Source: Oscillospiraceae bacterium | GTDB taxonomy: Bacteria; Bacillota; Clostridia; Oscillospirales; CAG-272 | Length of the DNA: 64,000 nucleotides | Reading direction: 5' to 3' | Assembly: GCA_015064505.1 (NCBI GenBank) | Contig: SVSB01000001.1 | Coordinates: forward strand, 1-64,000 | In this document: positions 55,772 to 64,000 of the stretch, one piece after another | Layout: each line of letters opens with the position of its first letter | Numbering within the stretch: the stretch's first letter is position 1 | Made by a program: the position numbers and the translations under genes | Notes under the pieces: generated by a model | Told to the model about the DNA's origin: nothing | The model's database searches: none | Seen by the model: only the letters and a program-made list of their open reading frames with translations

Positions 55772-58522
55772 ATGAAAAAGATCAAATGCTTGAACCGAAT
55801 ATTCGCTATGGCGATAGCAACCGTTTTGCTTATCGGTTCCTTTTCCACGTCGGTTTTCGCGGCGAAGGAGAATTTTACAACATATCAGATCGATGACGTT
55901 ACCATTACCGGAATCGATGCTCCCGAAGCGGGCAAACCGTTCGATTTTACAGCAGAAGAGAGCTCGCAGAAATATAACGTTATCAAGGTTGCCTGGAAGT
56001 CGCAGTTCGGCAACAATTACATAACCGACACCTCTGTATCTGCAACTGCAGGAACGCAATACACGGTGTACGTGGTTCTTGAGGTTGCAACGGCTGATCA
56101 TTATTTCCATACCGACAGCGGAAGAATGCCTGCAGTTTCAAGCGTCACCGTAAACGGCTATACTGCAAACGCAAGCAATTCAATGGATTACAGCCTTTTC
56201 TCGGTAGACGCGTCCAAATACGAGCACGATACCACGTATCAGAAATATCTGGTCGTTACGTATACCTTCCCGGAAACCGAAGCTGCTCCTATCACAAGCA
56301 TAGATTTTAACGTTCCCACCCTTGTGCTCGGACAGCTCATTCCCACCACCTGGCAAGCTTCGGGAATAAGCATTGAAGGCATAAACGGAAACGCGAACAA
56401 CGGCCAGGTCAGCGTCAACAAGATCGAATGGTCTTTGCAGGACGGCACTAGTCTGCCGGGCAACTCAGCCTTTATATTCGGACAGACGTACTCGCTGAAG
56501 CTTACGCTGAGTCCGCTCTACGGCGCAAGCTTCGCTACCGATCCGAACCATTTTCTCTCTCAGCCCGGCAAGCCCTTCCCCGCCGTTACGGTGACCATGA
56601 ACGGAAAAACGGCCACCGTGCTTCCGACTTACGATAACTATTCCAATATGTACTTAGTCGCATCATGCGTATTCAGCTGCGACACGCCGTCAAAAATAGC
56701 GAAGATCGATCTCACCGACATTGATGCGCCCGTTGCGGGAAAAGCGCCCGATTATACCTTCATAGGCGGCGGTGGATATGAGCACAACGGCAGAAGCGAC
56801 GCCTATTACAAGAACGGTGTGTGCTGGTCCGAGGTGGGCAGCTCGTACGTTCTCTCCGACGGCACGCAGGCATTCCTGCCCAACAAGGCGTATCAGGTAG
56901 ATATCCGCATCAAGGCAAAGACGGGATATGAATTTGCCACTGATTCTTTCGGCATCGTTTCCACGGCTGTCACCGTCAACGGTAAGAGCGCATCCGTCTC
57001 CGGAAACAAGAACGAAATTCTCATTACCTGCGAGTTCCCCGCTACGGGTAACCTGGCCATTGGCAAGATAGGAGTTACGGACATTGAACTACCCGCCGAG
57101 GAAAGCACCCCCGATTACAACGTAACTTACTTAAACGTCAACTACGGCGCCGCCAATTACAACAACGCAACCACGAAGAACGGTATTTCCTGGTACAACG
57201 AAACTGATAGCAAGGTCATGTCCACCACCGACAAGTTTGAGGCAGGCAAGACCTATACTGTGCAGATCACGATCTGGACCAACGAGGGCTATGAGTTCCT
57301 ATATGATTTGGGCGAGGTAAACGTGGACGGTACCGTCAACGGCGAGAAGGCCGAGGTAAGCTCGCGCCACAACGAGGAAGTTACGCTTTCCTACAGCTTT
57401 CCGAAGGTAGTTAAGCACAAGCACTCTCCCATAAAGGTGGACGAAGTGAAAGCAACCTGTAAGGAAGAAGGCAAAAAGGCGTATTACTACTGTTCCGAAT
57501 GCGGCAAGATCTTCGAGGATAGCAAGTGTACCATCGATATCTACGACGTCAACACTTGGGGAACGATCGAAAAGCTTGAGCATACCGGCGGCAAGGCGAC
57601 CTGCGACACCCGTGCGATCTGCAAAAACTGCGGTGAATACTACGGCGATCTTGCGGAACACAACTTCGGAAGCACGTGGGATTATAAGGACGCATTGGGC
57701 CACGCACACAAATGTAAGGTTTGCGGCGTCATCGATACCGTTATTCCTCACGGCGGAGGAACCGCAAAGTGCGGAGAACTGGCAAAATGCGCAGAGTGCA
57801 AGACCGAATACGGCGAAGTGATGCAGCATCAGTGGAGCAAAACTCCCGAATACACCGATTCCAAGGGACACGCATATATATGCACCGTTTGCGGCGATCA
57901 CGACGATATCGTGAAGCACTCTCCCGGCCCGGAGGCAACCGAGACCTCCTCCCAAAACTGCACCGTGTGCAATTACGTGATCACTCCCGCAAAGCAGCAT
58001 AAGCACACCCTTACCAAGGTTGAAAAGACCGATGCCACCTGCACGACAGCAGGCCAAGAACAGCACTACGTCTGCGACGGATGCGGCAAGCTTTTCAGCG
58101 ACAGCAAGGGAAACACGGAGATCACGGACAAGGACAGTCTGGTCATCCCCGCCACAGGTCACAAGGATTCCGCGTGGAAGTCCGATGCTGACGTGCATTG
58201 GAAAGAATGCACCGTTAAGGGCTGCGGTGAGCTGACCGTAGAAAAAGGATCACACGAATTCAACAAGGCAGGCAAATGTACCGTTTGCGGATACGTTTCC
58301 GAAGATGAAACCGACGAGCCCAAGACAACGGACAGCGCCGCCGAAGACGATACGACCGTCCCCGACGAACCCGATGATACCACGGAAGTAAATGACCCCG
58401 CAGACGATAACGAAAGCAACGCGGTAATGTGGATCGTTCTTATTGCTTCCGGTGTATTAGCCGTTGCTTGTATCGCTATCGTTGCAATAGTGCTCGTGAA
58501 AAAGAATAAGAAAAAATCATGA
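55772..58522 (+). CDS. Large surface protein with repeated domains, CxxC modules and C-terminal TM anchor
   Basis: Signal peptide (IATVLLIGSFSTSVFAA); three DUF-like repeats; several CxxCG modules; C-terminal AVMWIVLIASGVLAVACIAIVAIVLVKKNKKKS. Confidence 0.88.
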   Translation: MKKIKCLNRIFAMAIATVLLIGSFSTSVFAAKENFTTYQIDDVTITGIDAPEAGKPFDFTAEESSQKYNVIKVAWKSQFGNNYITDTSVSATAGTQYTVYVVLEVATADHYFHTDSGRMPAVSSVTVNGYTANASNSMDYSLFSVDASKYEHDTTYQKYLVVTYTFPETEAAPITSIDFNVPTLVLGQLIPTTWQASGISIEGINGNANNGQVSVNKIEWSLQDGTSLPGNSAFIFGQTYSLKLTLSPLYGASFATDPNHFLSQPGKPFPAVTVTMNGKTATVLPTYDNYSNMYLVASCVFSCDTPSKIAKIDLTDIDAPVAGKAPDYTFIGGGGYEHNGRSDAYYKNGVCWSEVGSSYVLSDGTQAFLPNKAYQVDIRIKAKTGYEFATDSFGIVSTAVTVNGKSASVSGNKNEILITCEFPATGNLAIGKIGVTDIELPAEESTPDYNVTYLNVNYGAANYNNATTKNGISWYNETDSKVMSTTDKFEAGKTYTVQITIWTNEGYEFLYDLGEVNVDGTVNGEKAEVSSRHNEEVTLSYSFPKVVKHKHSPIKVDEVKATCKEEGKKAYYYCSECGKIFEDSKCTIDIYDVNTWGTIEKLEHTGGKATCDTRAICKNCGEYYGDLAEHNFGSTWDYKDALGHAHKCKVCGVIDTVIPHGGGTAKCGELAKCAECKTEYGEVMQHQWSKTPEYTDSKGHAYICTVCGDHDDIVKHSPGPEATETSSQNCTVCNYVITPAKQHKHTLTKVEKTDATCTTAGQEQHYVCDGCGKLFSDSKGNTEITDKDSLVIPATGHKDSAWKSDADVHWKECTVKGCGELTVEKGSHEFNKAGKCTVCGYVSEDETDEPKTTDSAAEDDTTVPDEPDDTTEVNDPADDNESNAVMWIVLIASGVLAVACIAIVAIVLVKKNKKKS

Positions 58523-59106
58523 AACCGCGAGGTGAACCCATGAAATGGCTTTTCCTCGGGCTTGGAGTCGCATTTGCCGCCCTGATCTGCGGCATCGCGG
58601 CATTCCGCCGAAACCTTCCCGAAAAAACCAGCGAAGATATAGACGGCGGCGTTGTCAAACGCTACCGGACCGATATGCCGAAGGTAATTGAATCTACCGA
58701 AATCGTGAGCTTCCAATGCGTGATCTCTTTGATTGCCGCGTGTGAAGCAGAAGGCTTGGGACACCGCGTATATAAGCTTGCCGCCGAAGTGCGTGACGGC
58801 GAGGTGCTTGTAAAATACGATTGGCGTGAGCGCGGCGGCAAAAGCGACAGGGCTGAATATACGGCTGAGGCGGATTTTATGGTGCGCCTGCAAAAAATCG
58901 TTTCCGATTACGATCTTGCAAGTCAAAACGGATATTACCATAACGTCAGCGGTCTGCCCGATATGTACGGAGGAAGTTTGGATATCGTATACGCCACCGA
59001 CGAACGAATTCATATCCACGATAACCAGAGTGGGATTCTGCCGCCCGAAGCCGAAAGGGAGCTTATTTTGCTGTTCGGCGCGGCAACGAAGCTTGAACGC
59101 GAATGA
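58519..59106 (+). CDS. Hypothetical membrane-anchored protein
   Basis: N-terminal TM MKWLFLGLGVAFAALICGIAAF; ATGA overlap with upstream CDS. Confidence 0.75.
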   Translation: MKPRGEPMKWLFLGLGVAFAALICGIAAFRRNLPEKTSEDIDGGVVKRYRTDMPKVIESTEIVSFQCVISLIAACEAEGLGHRVYKLAAEVRDGEVLVKYDWRERGGKSDRAEYTAEADFMVRLQKIVSDYDLASQNGYYHNVSGLPDMYGGSLDIVYATDERIHIHDNQSGILPPEAERELILLFGAATKLERE

Positions 59107-59122
59107 ATAAGGAGGAATCTGA

Positions 59123-59686
59123 ATGTCAATTTTTGATAAACTGAAGAAAAACGTACAAACTGCGGTGAGATCTGCCGCAACGGCTGCTTTTGCAAGCGAG
59201 GAGACCTTCACGTTTGCGGCACTTCCCGAAAGTCTTGCCGAGATGAAGGCATTGCCGGAAGCATCCCTTGCCAGCCCCTTTGCAACGGCGGCTCTTACCG
59301 TTTGCGCGCTGTGCGCGTATGCTGCAGATAAGTCCATCGGCACGGAAATGCTCAATTATCTGCGCGGTCCCCGTCCGCTGTCCAATCACGATATCTCTTT
59401 CCTGAACGATCGCTTCAGCGAAGTGCGCTACGTTCCCTTCTCCTACTTCAAGGGTGCCGTTCCCGCCAACGATTACACGCCCGACACACCCTTTACCGTC
59501 ACCGTCACAAGCGGTCCCTATTCCGACGCAAACGAAGGCTATAAGAAGCTCTATATAAAAAGCGGCGGCGCTGACAGCCCGCGCGAGATAGTCCTGAGAA
59601 GGCTTGGGGACGGAAGATGGATGCTGTGGGATCAGTTTCTGCTTGTGAGCATCCGCAAGTCGGGATCCGACGATCCGTGGGCGTGA
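59123..59686 (+). CDS. Hypothetical protein
   Basis: 187 aa with GGAGG RBS (aaggaggaatctga-atg); coherent operon position. Confidence 0.7.
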   Translation: MSIFDKLKKNVQTAVRSAATAAFASEETFTFAALPESLAEMKALPEASLASPFATAALTVCALCAYAADKSIGTEMLNYLRGPRPLSNHDISFLNDRFSEVRYVPFSYFKGAVPANDYTPDTPFTVTVTSGPYSDANEGYKKLYIKSGGADSPREIVLRRLGDGRWMLWDQFLLVSIRKSGSDDPWA

Positions 59687-60156
59687 GAATACGGATACTG
59701 ACGGCCGTTATGATATTTACTGCGCTGTTTGGTTTGTTCGGATGCAACGGAGGGGGCAAAAAGACGGTCACTTCCGTAGAGGCGGTGACGCTCGTCCTGC
59801 AAACGATGCGAGGGAGCTGCGTATACAAGGTTGAGGGCAACGGAGACGCAAAGGAGCTGAGGCGATATCGGGAAATCTACCGCAGCGAAGCAGTGGAGCT
59901 TGTGCTTGAGCTGAGCGTTCCCTGCGATGCGCAAAAGCTGACCGAGCTTATGAATGCCTGCGGTATCCTTCGTTGGGACGGCTTTCACGGCAAGCATCCA
60001 AAAAACGTCTCCGACGGAACCTCGTTCCGCTTTGAAGCCACGGTAAACGGCGGACAGACGATCCGCGCTGAAGGTTCTGCGAATTTCCCCAAAGGCTACA
60101 ACGAATTTGTCAGCGCTCTGAATGCGATGCTTGCAGAGCACGAAAAGACCGAATAA
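59683..60156 (+). CDS. Hypothetical lipoprotein, GTG start overlapping upstream TGA
   Basis: (V)RIRILTAVMIFTALFGLFGCNGGGKK lipobox; GTGA overlap. Confidence 0.7.
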   Translation: MRIRILTAVMIFTALFGLFGCNGGGKKTVTSVEAVTLVLQTMRGSCVYKVEGNGDAKELRRYREIYRSEAVELVLELSVPCDAQKLTELMNACGILRWDGFHGKHPKNVSDGTSFRFEATVNGGQTIRAEGSANFPKGYNEFVSALNAMLAEHEKTE

Positions 60157-60228
60157 CGGAGCTGCGGCAACGGGTAATTTCTGCTCAAATGCGGAAAGCC
60201 GCGCAAGTAACGAATAAAATACGGAAGC

Positions 60229-60293
60229 GGGGAACCTCGGTTCCCCCCTTCTCAAAGTCCTTCTCTCCCAATGAGAGGAGGACTTTGAGAAGG
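60229..60293. repeat. Two adjacent intergenic hairpins without a T-tract (REP-like)
   Basis: GGGGAACC-tc-GGTTCCCC (60229-60246) abutting CCTTCTCAAAGTCC-TTCTCTC-CCAAT-GAGAGGA-GGACTTTGAGAAGG (60247-60293). Confidence 0.75.
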
Positions 60294-60340
60294 AAAATTC
60301 TTCAAAGCAAACACAAATCACAAATAAGGGGGCATATACG

Positions 60341-60775
60341 ATGCGTTATGTTGGAAAATGGGTCTTTCACTCCATTGGAGCGGTGACGGATGCCGATGAA
60401 CCGGTATATCTTAATGCCGAGGAGTATCTGAAATCTCCAATGCCGTATATCGACGAAACGGATGAAGAAGCGGTTGCAGGCGAGCTTCGGGAGAGAAAAT
60501 CCATGATCGGAATGCAAATAGAGATCTGCGAGGACGGAAAGCTGTACACGCTGATGCCTCTTCCCGAAGGCGTTACCAAAGAGGAGGTCGATGCAGCCGT
60601 TGCCGCCGGTGAGATAATGCTGCGAGGAGGCATGATGACTAACGGTCCCGCATCGTGGGAGGAACGGGACGGCGTGCTGTGGTATACCACCGAGCTCAGC
60701 GAGGACGGGTGGACGAGAGGCTCGGACGACGGCTTTGTTTTCTTCATGACCGTACGGTTTGCAAAAGCCGAATGA
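60341..60775 (+). CDS. Hypothetical protein
   Basis: 144 aa ORF, MRYVGKWVFHSIGAVTDADEPVYLNAEEYL...; AGGGGG upstream. Confidence 0.7.
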   Translation: MRYVGKWVFHSIGAVTDADEPVYLNAEEYLKSPMPYIDETDEEAVAGELRERKSMIGMQIEICEDGKLYTLMPLPEGVTKEEVDAAVAAGEIMLRGGMMTNGPASWEERDGVLWYTTELSEDGWTRGSDDGFVFFMTVRFAKAE

Positions 60776-60790
60776 TCAAGGTGGCGGCTT

Positions 60791-61216
60791 ATGAGTGTTT
60801 TCGATACCAAAAAATTCCGCGTGACGGTGCCTGAGGGCTGGATGGCGTTCTGCGGCACCGACAGCGGCGGAAAAACCACACCTAAGAAGGTACATATTTA
60901 TAAAGGGATATCCCTTCAAACGGATATTTTTACCCACGCGGGCATTACGGTCTGCTACTTCGGTAAGGAGGACCCTTACCTTTCACCGAAGAGCTTTTAC
61001 GAAAACGTTACGGATATGGAGCCGCTCTCCCTCGGACCGTATATCTGGAACGGATATACCTGCACGAGTATCGGATATCCGTATACGATGTTAGACGCAA
61101 AAAAGGACGGATGCGTCCTTCAGGTAATGATCCTCATGAAAAACGGAGATCATGAAATCTCACTTAACGATGCGGACGTGAGACTCATAATCGGGAGTCT
61201 TGCGCTGTCTGAATAA
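60791..61216 (+). CDS. Hypothetical protein
   Basis: 141 aa ORF, MSVFDTKKFRVTVPEGWMAFC...; same strand and short gap. Confidence 0.7.
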   Translation: MSVFDTKKFRVTVPEGWMAFCGTDSGGKTTPKKVHIYKGISLQTDIFTHAGITVCYFGKEDPYLSPKSFYENVTDMEPLSLGPYIWNGYTCTSIGYPYTMLDAKKDGCVLQVMILMKNGDHEISLNDADVRLIIGSLALSE

Positions 61217-61323
61217 CGTCTTTTAAAACACACGGACGAGGAGTGAGGGTTTTTGCGGTTTTGCGGTAACACAGATCTCCCTGCGGCGGAAAAGCCCAAC
61301 GGGAGTTACGGAAGGAGAACAAA

Positions 61324-64000
61324 ATGAATCAGAAAATGAGAAGAATATGGAGTATACTGCTCTGCTTTTTGCTGTTGATCGGAATATTTCCGAGATATAC
61401 ACAGCATAACGAATTTCACAGTCTTGCCGAGCTGGAATTATCTTTCGACGGTCACGACGGTCACGGTCACGAAGATCACGGTCACGACGGTCACGGTCAC
61501 GAGGATCACGATCACGAAGGTCACGGTCACGGTGATCAAGACGACCACGACCGTGAGGAGCTTGATTCCCGCGCTGCGTTCGATCTGTTATCGGTTTTCG
61601 AGGATATTCTTGAGTTTTCGCTGTCACTTTTTGCAACGCCCGTATACGCCGCCTACGAGGACGGCGTGGAGTGCGAATACTGCGGCGGCTGGCGTTACGA
61701 CGATTGGAAATGTGACAACGGCGACCACTGCGGCGAGGGTGCCGACGGCGACTGCTACGAGGAGCATCACTGCGGATACTGCGGTGCCTGCGAGGATGAT
61801 AACGAGCTGTGCGACGATTGCGGCAACTGTCTTGACGAATGCTGCGAGTGCGACGAAAAGTGCCGCGGATGCTATTCAACGAGCGGCGACGTGTGCGACG
61901 TATGTGGAGAAAAATGCACGGAATGTGTGGATTTCATCTGCGATGACTGCGGCATCTGTGCCGATTGTGCGGGCAACGACCTGTACTGCTCCGAATGTAT
62001 GCTGTGTATCGGCTGTGCCGATTGGATATGCTACTGCGGCGGTGGCTGCTCGGAATGCACAACGGGCTGCGAGCAATGCTATGAAAAGTGCATGGTCTGT
62101 GCAGAAGACGAGATCTGTGGCGACTGCGGAACCTGCTTTGACTGTCTCGGCGGTGACGGTAACTACTGCTCTGAATGTCTGCTGTGTAAATTCTGTGTTG
62201 AATACATATGTGAATGCGGCAGAGGCTGTTCCGAATGTGTACTGATCTGTGAGCAATGCCAGGAAAAGTGCGAGCAATGCGCCGACGGCGGAATTTGCCA
62301 GGACTGCGGTGTTTGTTTTGACTGCGTGGGCGGTGACGGCAACTTCTGTCAGAACTGTGAGCTTTGCAAATTCTGCGTTGAATACATCTGCACCGGCTGC
62401 GGTGAGGGTTGCTCGGAATGTGCCATAATCTGTTCGGAATGCGGCGAGAAGTGCGAAAGCTGTGCGGACGACGAGCTGTGCGGCGAGTGCGGGGTATGCT
62501 TTGCTTGCCGCGGAGGAGAGGGTAATTACTGTTCTGACTGCGGTTTATGCAAAATGTGCGTGGATTACGTCTGCGCCTGCGGAAACGGATGCTCGGAGTG
62601 CTCCTACGTATGCCCCGAATGCGGCGAAAAATGTTCAGCCTGCGCCGAGGAAGAGATCTGCATAGAATGCGGTACCTGCTTTGACTGCGTGGGCGGTGAG
62701 GGCAACTTCTGTTCCTCATGCGGCTACTGTAAAAACTGCGTCGACTACATCTGCTACTGCGGCGAAGGATGCTCGGAATGCGCTATTATCTGCGTGGCGT
62801 GTAACGAAAAATGTGAAAAATGCGCCGATGACGAGCTGTGCGCCGATTGCGAGCGCTGTTTTGATTGCGCAGGCGGCGACTTCTGTGCCGAATGCGGCTT
62901 ATGCGGTGAATGCGTTGAGGTTCTGTGCGCCTGCGGCAACGGATGTAATAATTGTGCAGAAGTGATCTGCGAGAGCTGCGGTGAAAAATGCTCAAACTGT
63001 GCCGAGGATGAGCTGTGCACGGAATGCGGCACCTGCCGCGATTGCGTGGGCGGCGACGGCAACTTCTGCGACACCTGCTCAATTTGTAAAAACTGCGTGG
63101 ATTATATCTGCGTGGGATGCAGCGAGGGCTGCTCCAATTGCGCGGAGATCTGTCCCGAGTGCGGCGAAAAATGCGAAAACTGCGCAGCGGATGAGCTTTG
63201 TGCAGACTGCGGCGTCTGCCGCGACTGCGTGGGCGGCGACGGCAACTTCTGCGACACCTGCTCTCTCTGCAAAAACTGCGTGGACTACGTCTGCTCCGAG
63301 TGCGGTCAGGGCTGCTCCAATTGCGCGGAGGTCTGTCCCGAGTGCGGTGAAAAATGTAATCAATGCGCAAACGACGAGATGTGCTCGGATTGCGGAATCT
63401 GCGTGGATTGTGTCGGTGCGGAGAATTTTTGCGTGATGTGCTCACTCTGCCATGAATGCGTGGAGGCGGTGTGCGCCTGCGGAGAGGGCTGCTCCAACTG
63501 TGCCACCGTATGCTCGGATTGTAACGAAAAATGCTCTAACTGCTCCGACGGTGAGGTGTGCACGGAATGCGGCAAGTGCGTTGACTGTGCGGGTGCGGAC
63601 AGCTTCTGCATAAACTGCGGACTCTGCTCGGACTGCGGCGTTATCTGCCCTTGCGGCGAGGGATGCGAAAACTGTGCGGATCTCTGCCCTGACTGCGGCG
63701 AAAAATGCTCCAACTGCACGGACGAATTCTGTGTGTCCTGCGATATTTGCCGTGAATGTGCGGAGGATATCTTCTGCGAGGATTGTTATCAGTGCGGCGA
63801 ATGCACGGAAATATGCGATGACTGCGGCACCGTCTGTGCCGACTGTGCCGAGAGCGTGTGCGAGGAGTGCGGCAAATGCTCCGGATGTATTGATGAATTC
63901 TGTCCCGACTGCGGCGTCTGCATTGACTGTGCCGACAGCATGTGCCGCGACTGCTATTACTGCGGCGACTGTACCGATAACATCTGCGTTGACTGCGGTG
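61324..64000 (+). CDS. Giant secreted Cys-rich repeat protein with His-rich N-terminal region (3' end outside window; not in ORF track)
   Basis: AAGGAGAACAAA-ATG; uninterrupted for at least 892 codons; hydrophobic N-terminus; (D/E)GHxxH repeats; about ten ~60-aa repeats of the type C-PEC-GEKC-xxC-ADDELC-xxCGxC-xxC-VGGDGNFC-xxC-xLC-KxC-VDYIC-xCGxGC-SxC. Confidence 0.9.
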   Translation, partial: MNQKMRRIWSILLCFLLLIGIFPRYTQHNEFHSLAELELSFDGHDGHGHEDHGHDGHGHEDHDHEGHGHGDQDDHDREELDSRAAFDLLSVFEDILEFSLSLFATPVYAAYEDGVECEYCGGWRYDDWKCDNGDHCGEGADGDCYEEHHCGYCGACEDDNELCDDCGNCLDECCECDEKCRGCYSTSGDVCDVCGEKCTECVDFICDDCGICADCAGNDLYCSECMLCIGCADWICYCGGGCSECTTGCEQCYEKCMVCAEDEICGDCGTCFDCLGGDGNYCSECLLCKFCVEYICECGRGCSECVLICEQCQEKCEQCADGGICQDCGVCFDCVGGDGNFCQNCELCKFCVEYICTGCGEGCSECAIICSECGEKCESCADDELCGECGVCFACRGGEGNYCSDCGLCKMCVDYVCACGNGCSECSYVCPECGEKCSACAEEEICIECGTCFDCVGGEGNFCSSCGYCKNCVDYICYCGEGCSECAIICVACNEKCEKCADDELCADCERCFDCAGGDFCAECGLCGECVEVLCACGNGCNNCAEVICESCGEKCSNCAEDELCTECGTCRDCVGGDGNFCDTCSICKNCVDYICVGCSEGCSNCAEICPECGEKCENCAADELCADCGVCRDCVGGDGNFCDTCSLCKNCVDYVCSECGQGCSNCAEVCPECGEKCNQCANDEMCSDCGICVDCVGAENFCVMCSLCHECVEAVCACGEGCSNCATVCSDCNEKCSNCSDGEVCTECGKCVDCAGADSFCINCGLCSDCGVICPCGEGCENCADLCPDCGEKCSNCTDEFCVSCDICRECAEDIFCEDCYQCGECTEICDDCGTVCADCAESVCEECGKCSGCIDEFCPDCGVCIDCADSMCRDCYYCGDCTDNICVDCG
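61444..61560 (+). repeat. Short tandem repeat encoding His/Asp/Gly-rich segment
   Basis: Repeats of GGTCACGACGGTCACGGTCACGAAGATCAC-like units encoding FDGHDGHGHEDHGHDGHGHEDHDHEGHGHGDQDDHD. Confidence 0.85.

Noticed and set aside
61894-63684. CRISPR-like array
   Set aside because: Periodic (~180 bp) but the repeats are protein-level, degenerate in DNA, in one open frame, with no short exact repeat/spacer pattern.
61223-63719. Long ORFs in other frames over the Cys-rich region (61223-61879 -, 61424-62245 +, 61934-62719 -, 62786-63445 - and others)
   Set aside because: Repetitive Arg/Ser/His-, Ala/Thr- or Ser/Gln-rich translations are by-products of the TGC-rich repeat; the frame starting at 61324 has the RBS, signal sequence and conserved repeats.
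1-64000. tRNA/rRNA genes and integrase/transposase genes
   Set aside because: Looked for but none could be recognised in the window; accessory regions are therefore inferred from gene content only.

Overview
The 64 kb window looks chromosomal and Firmicutes/Clostridia-like, judged from gene families only. The left ~51 kb is mostly ordinary housekeeping: rplT-rpmI-infC, lon-engB, scpAB, ytfI/ytfJ-like genes, dacF-like, rluB-like, topB, asnA, hprK, two heterodimeric ABC exporter pairs, feoAB, iorAB-paaK-ACT, azlCD, a diacylglycerol kinase, a MutS-like protein, an AlaX-like protein, tex, a ROK kinase, nifS-nifU-mnmA. The right ~12 kb (51.7-64.0 kb) looks accessory. It has a membrane-tethered LuxR-type regulator and an orphan solute-binding lipoprotein on the minus strand. 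Opposite them is a plus-strand run of small zinc-ribbon proteins, a 916-aa surface protein, several small unknowns, and a very large secreted Cys-rich protein that runs off the window end. That last ORF (61324 to beyond 64000, at least 892 codons) is absent from the supplied ORF track because it has no stop in the window. It has a His-rich N-terminal segment and about ten ~60-aa repeats with about 16 Cys each, and is the most unusual object here. Other points: an orphan secreted barnase-like RNase, a ribbon-helix-helix/SLOG cassette with a 27-bp palindromic operator between identical hairpins, paired palindromes before feoA and feoB, two small ORFs missing from the track, a candidate sRNA, a hairpin/direct-repeat island, and a probable AUC start codon for infC. 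Everything was read by eye; no searches were run.
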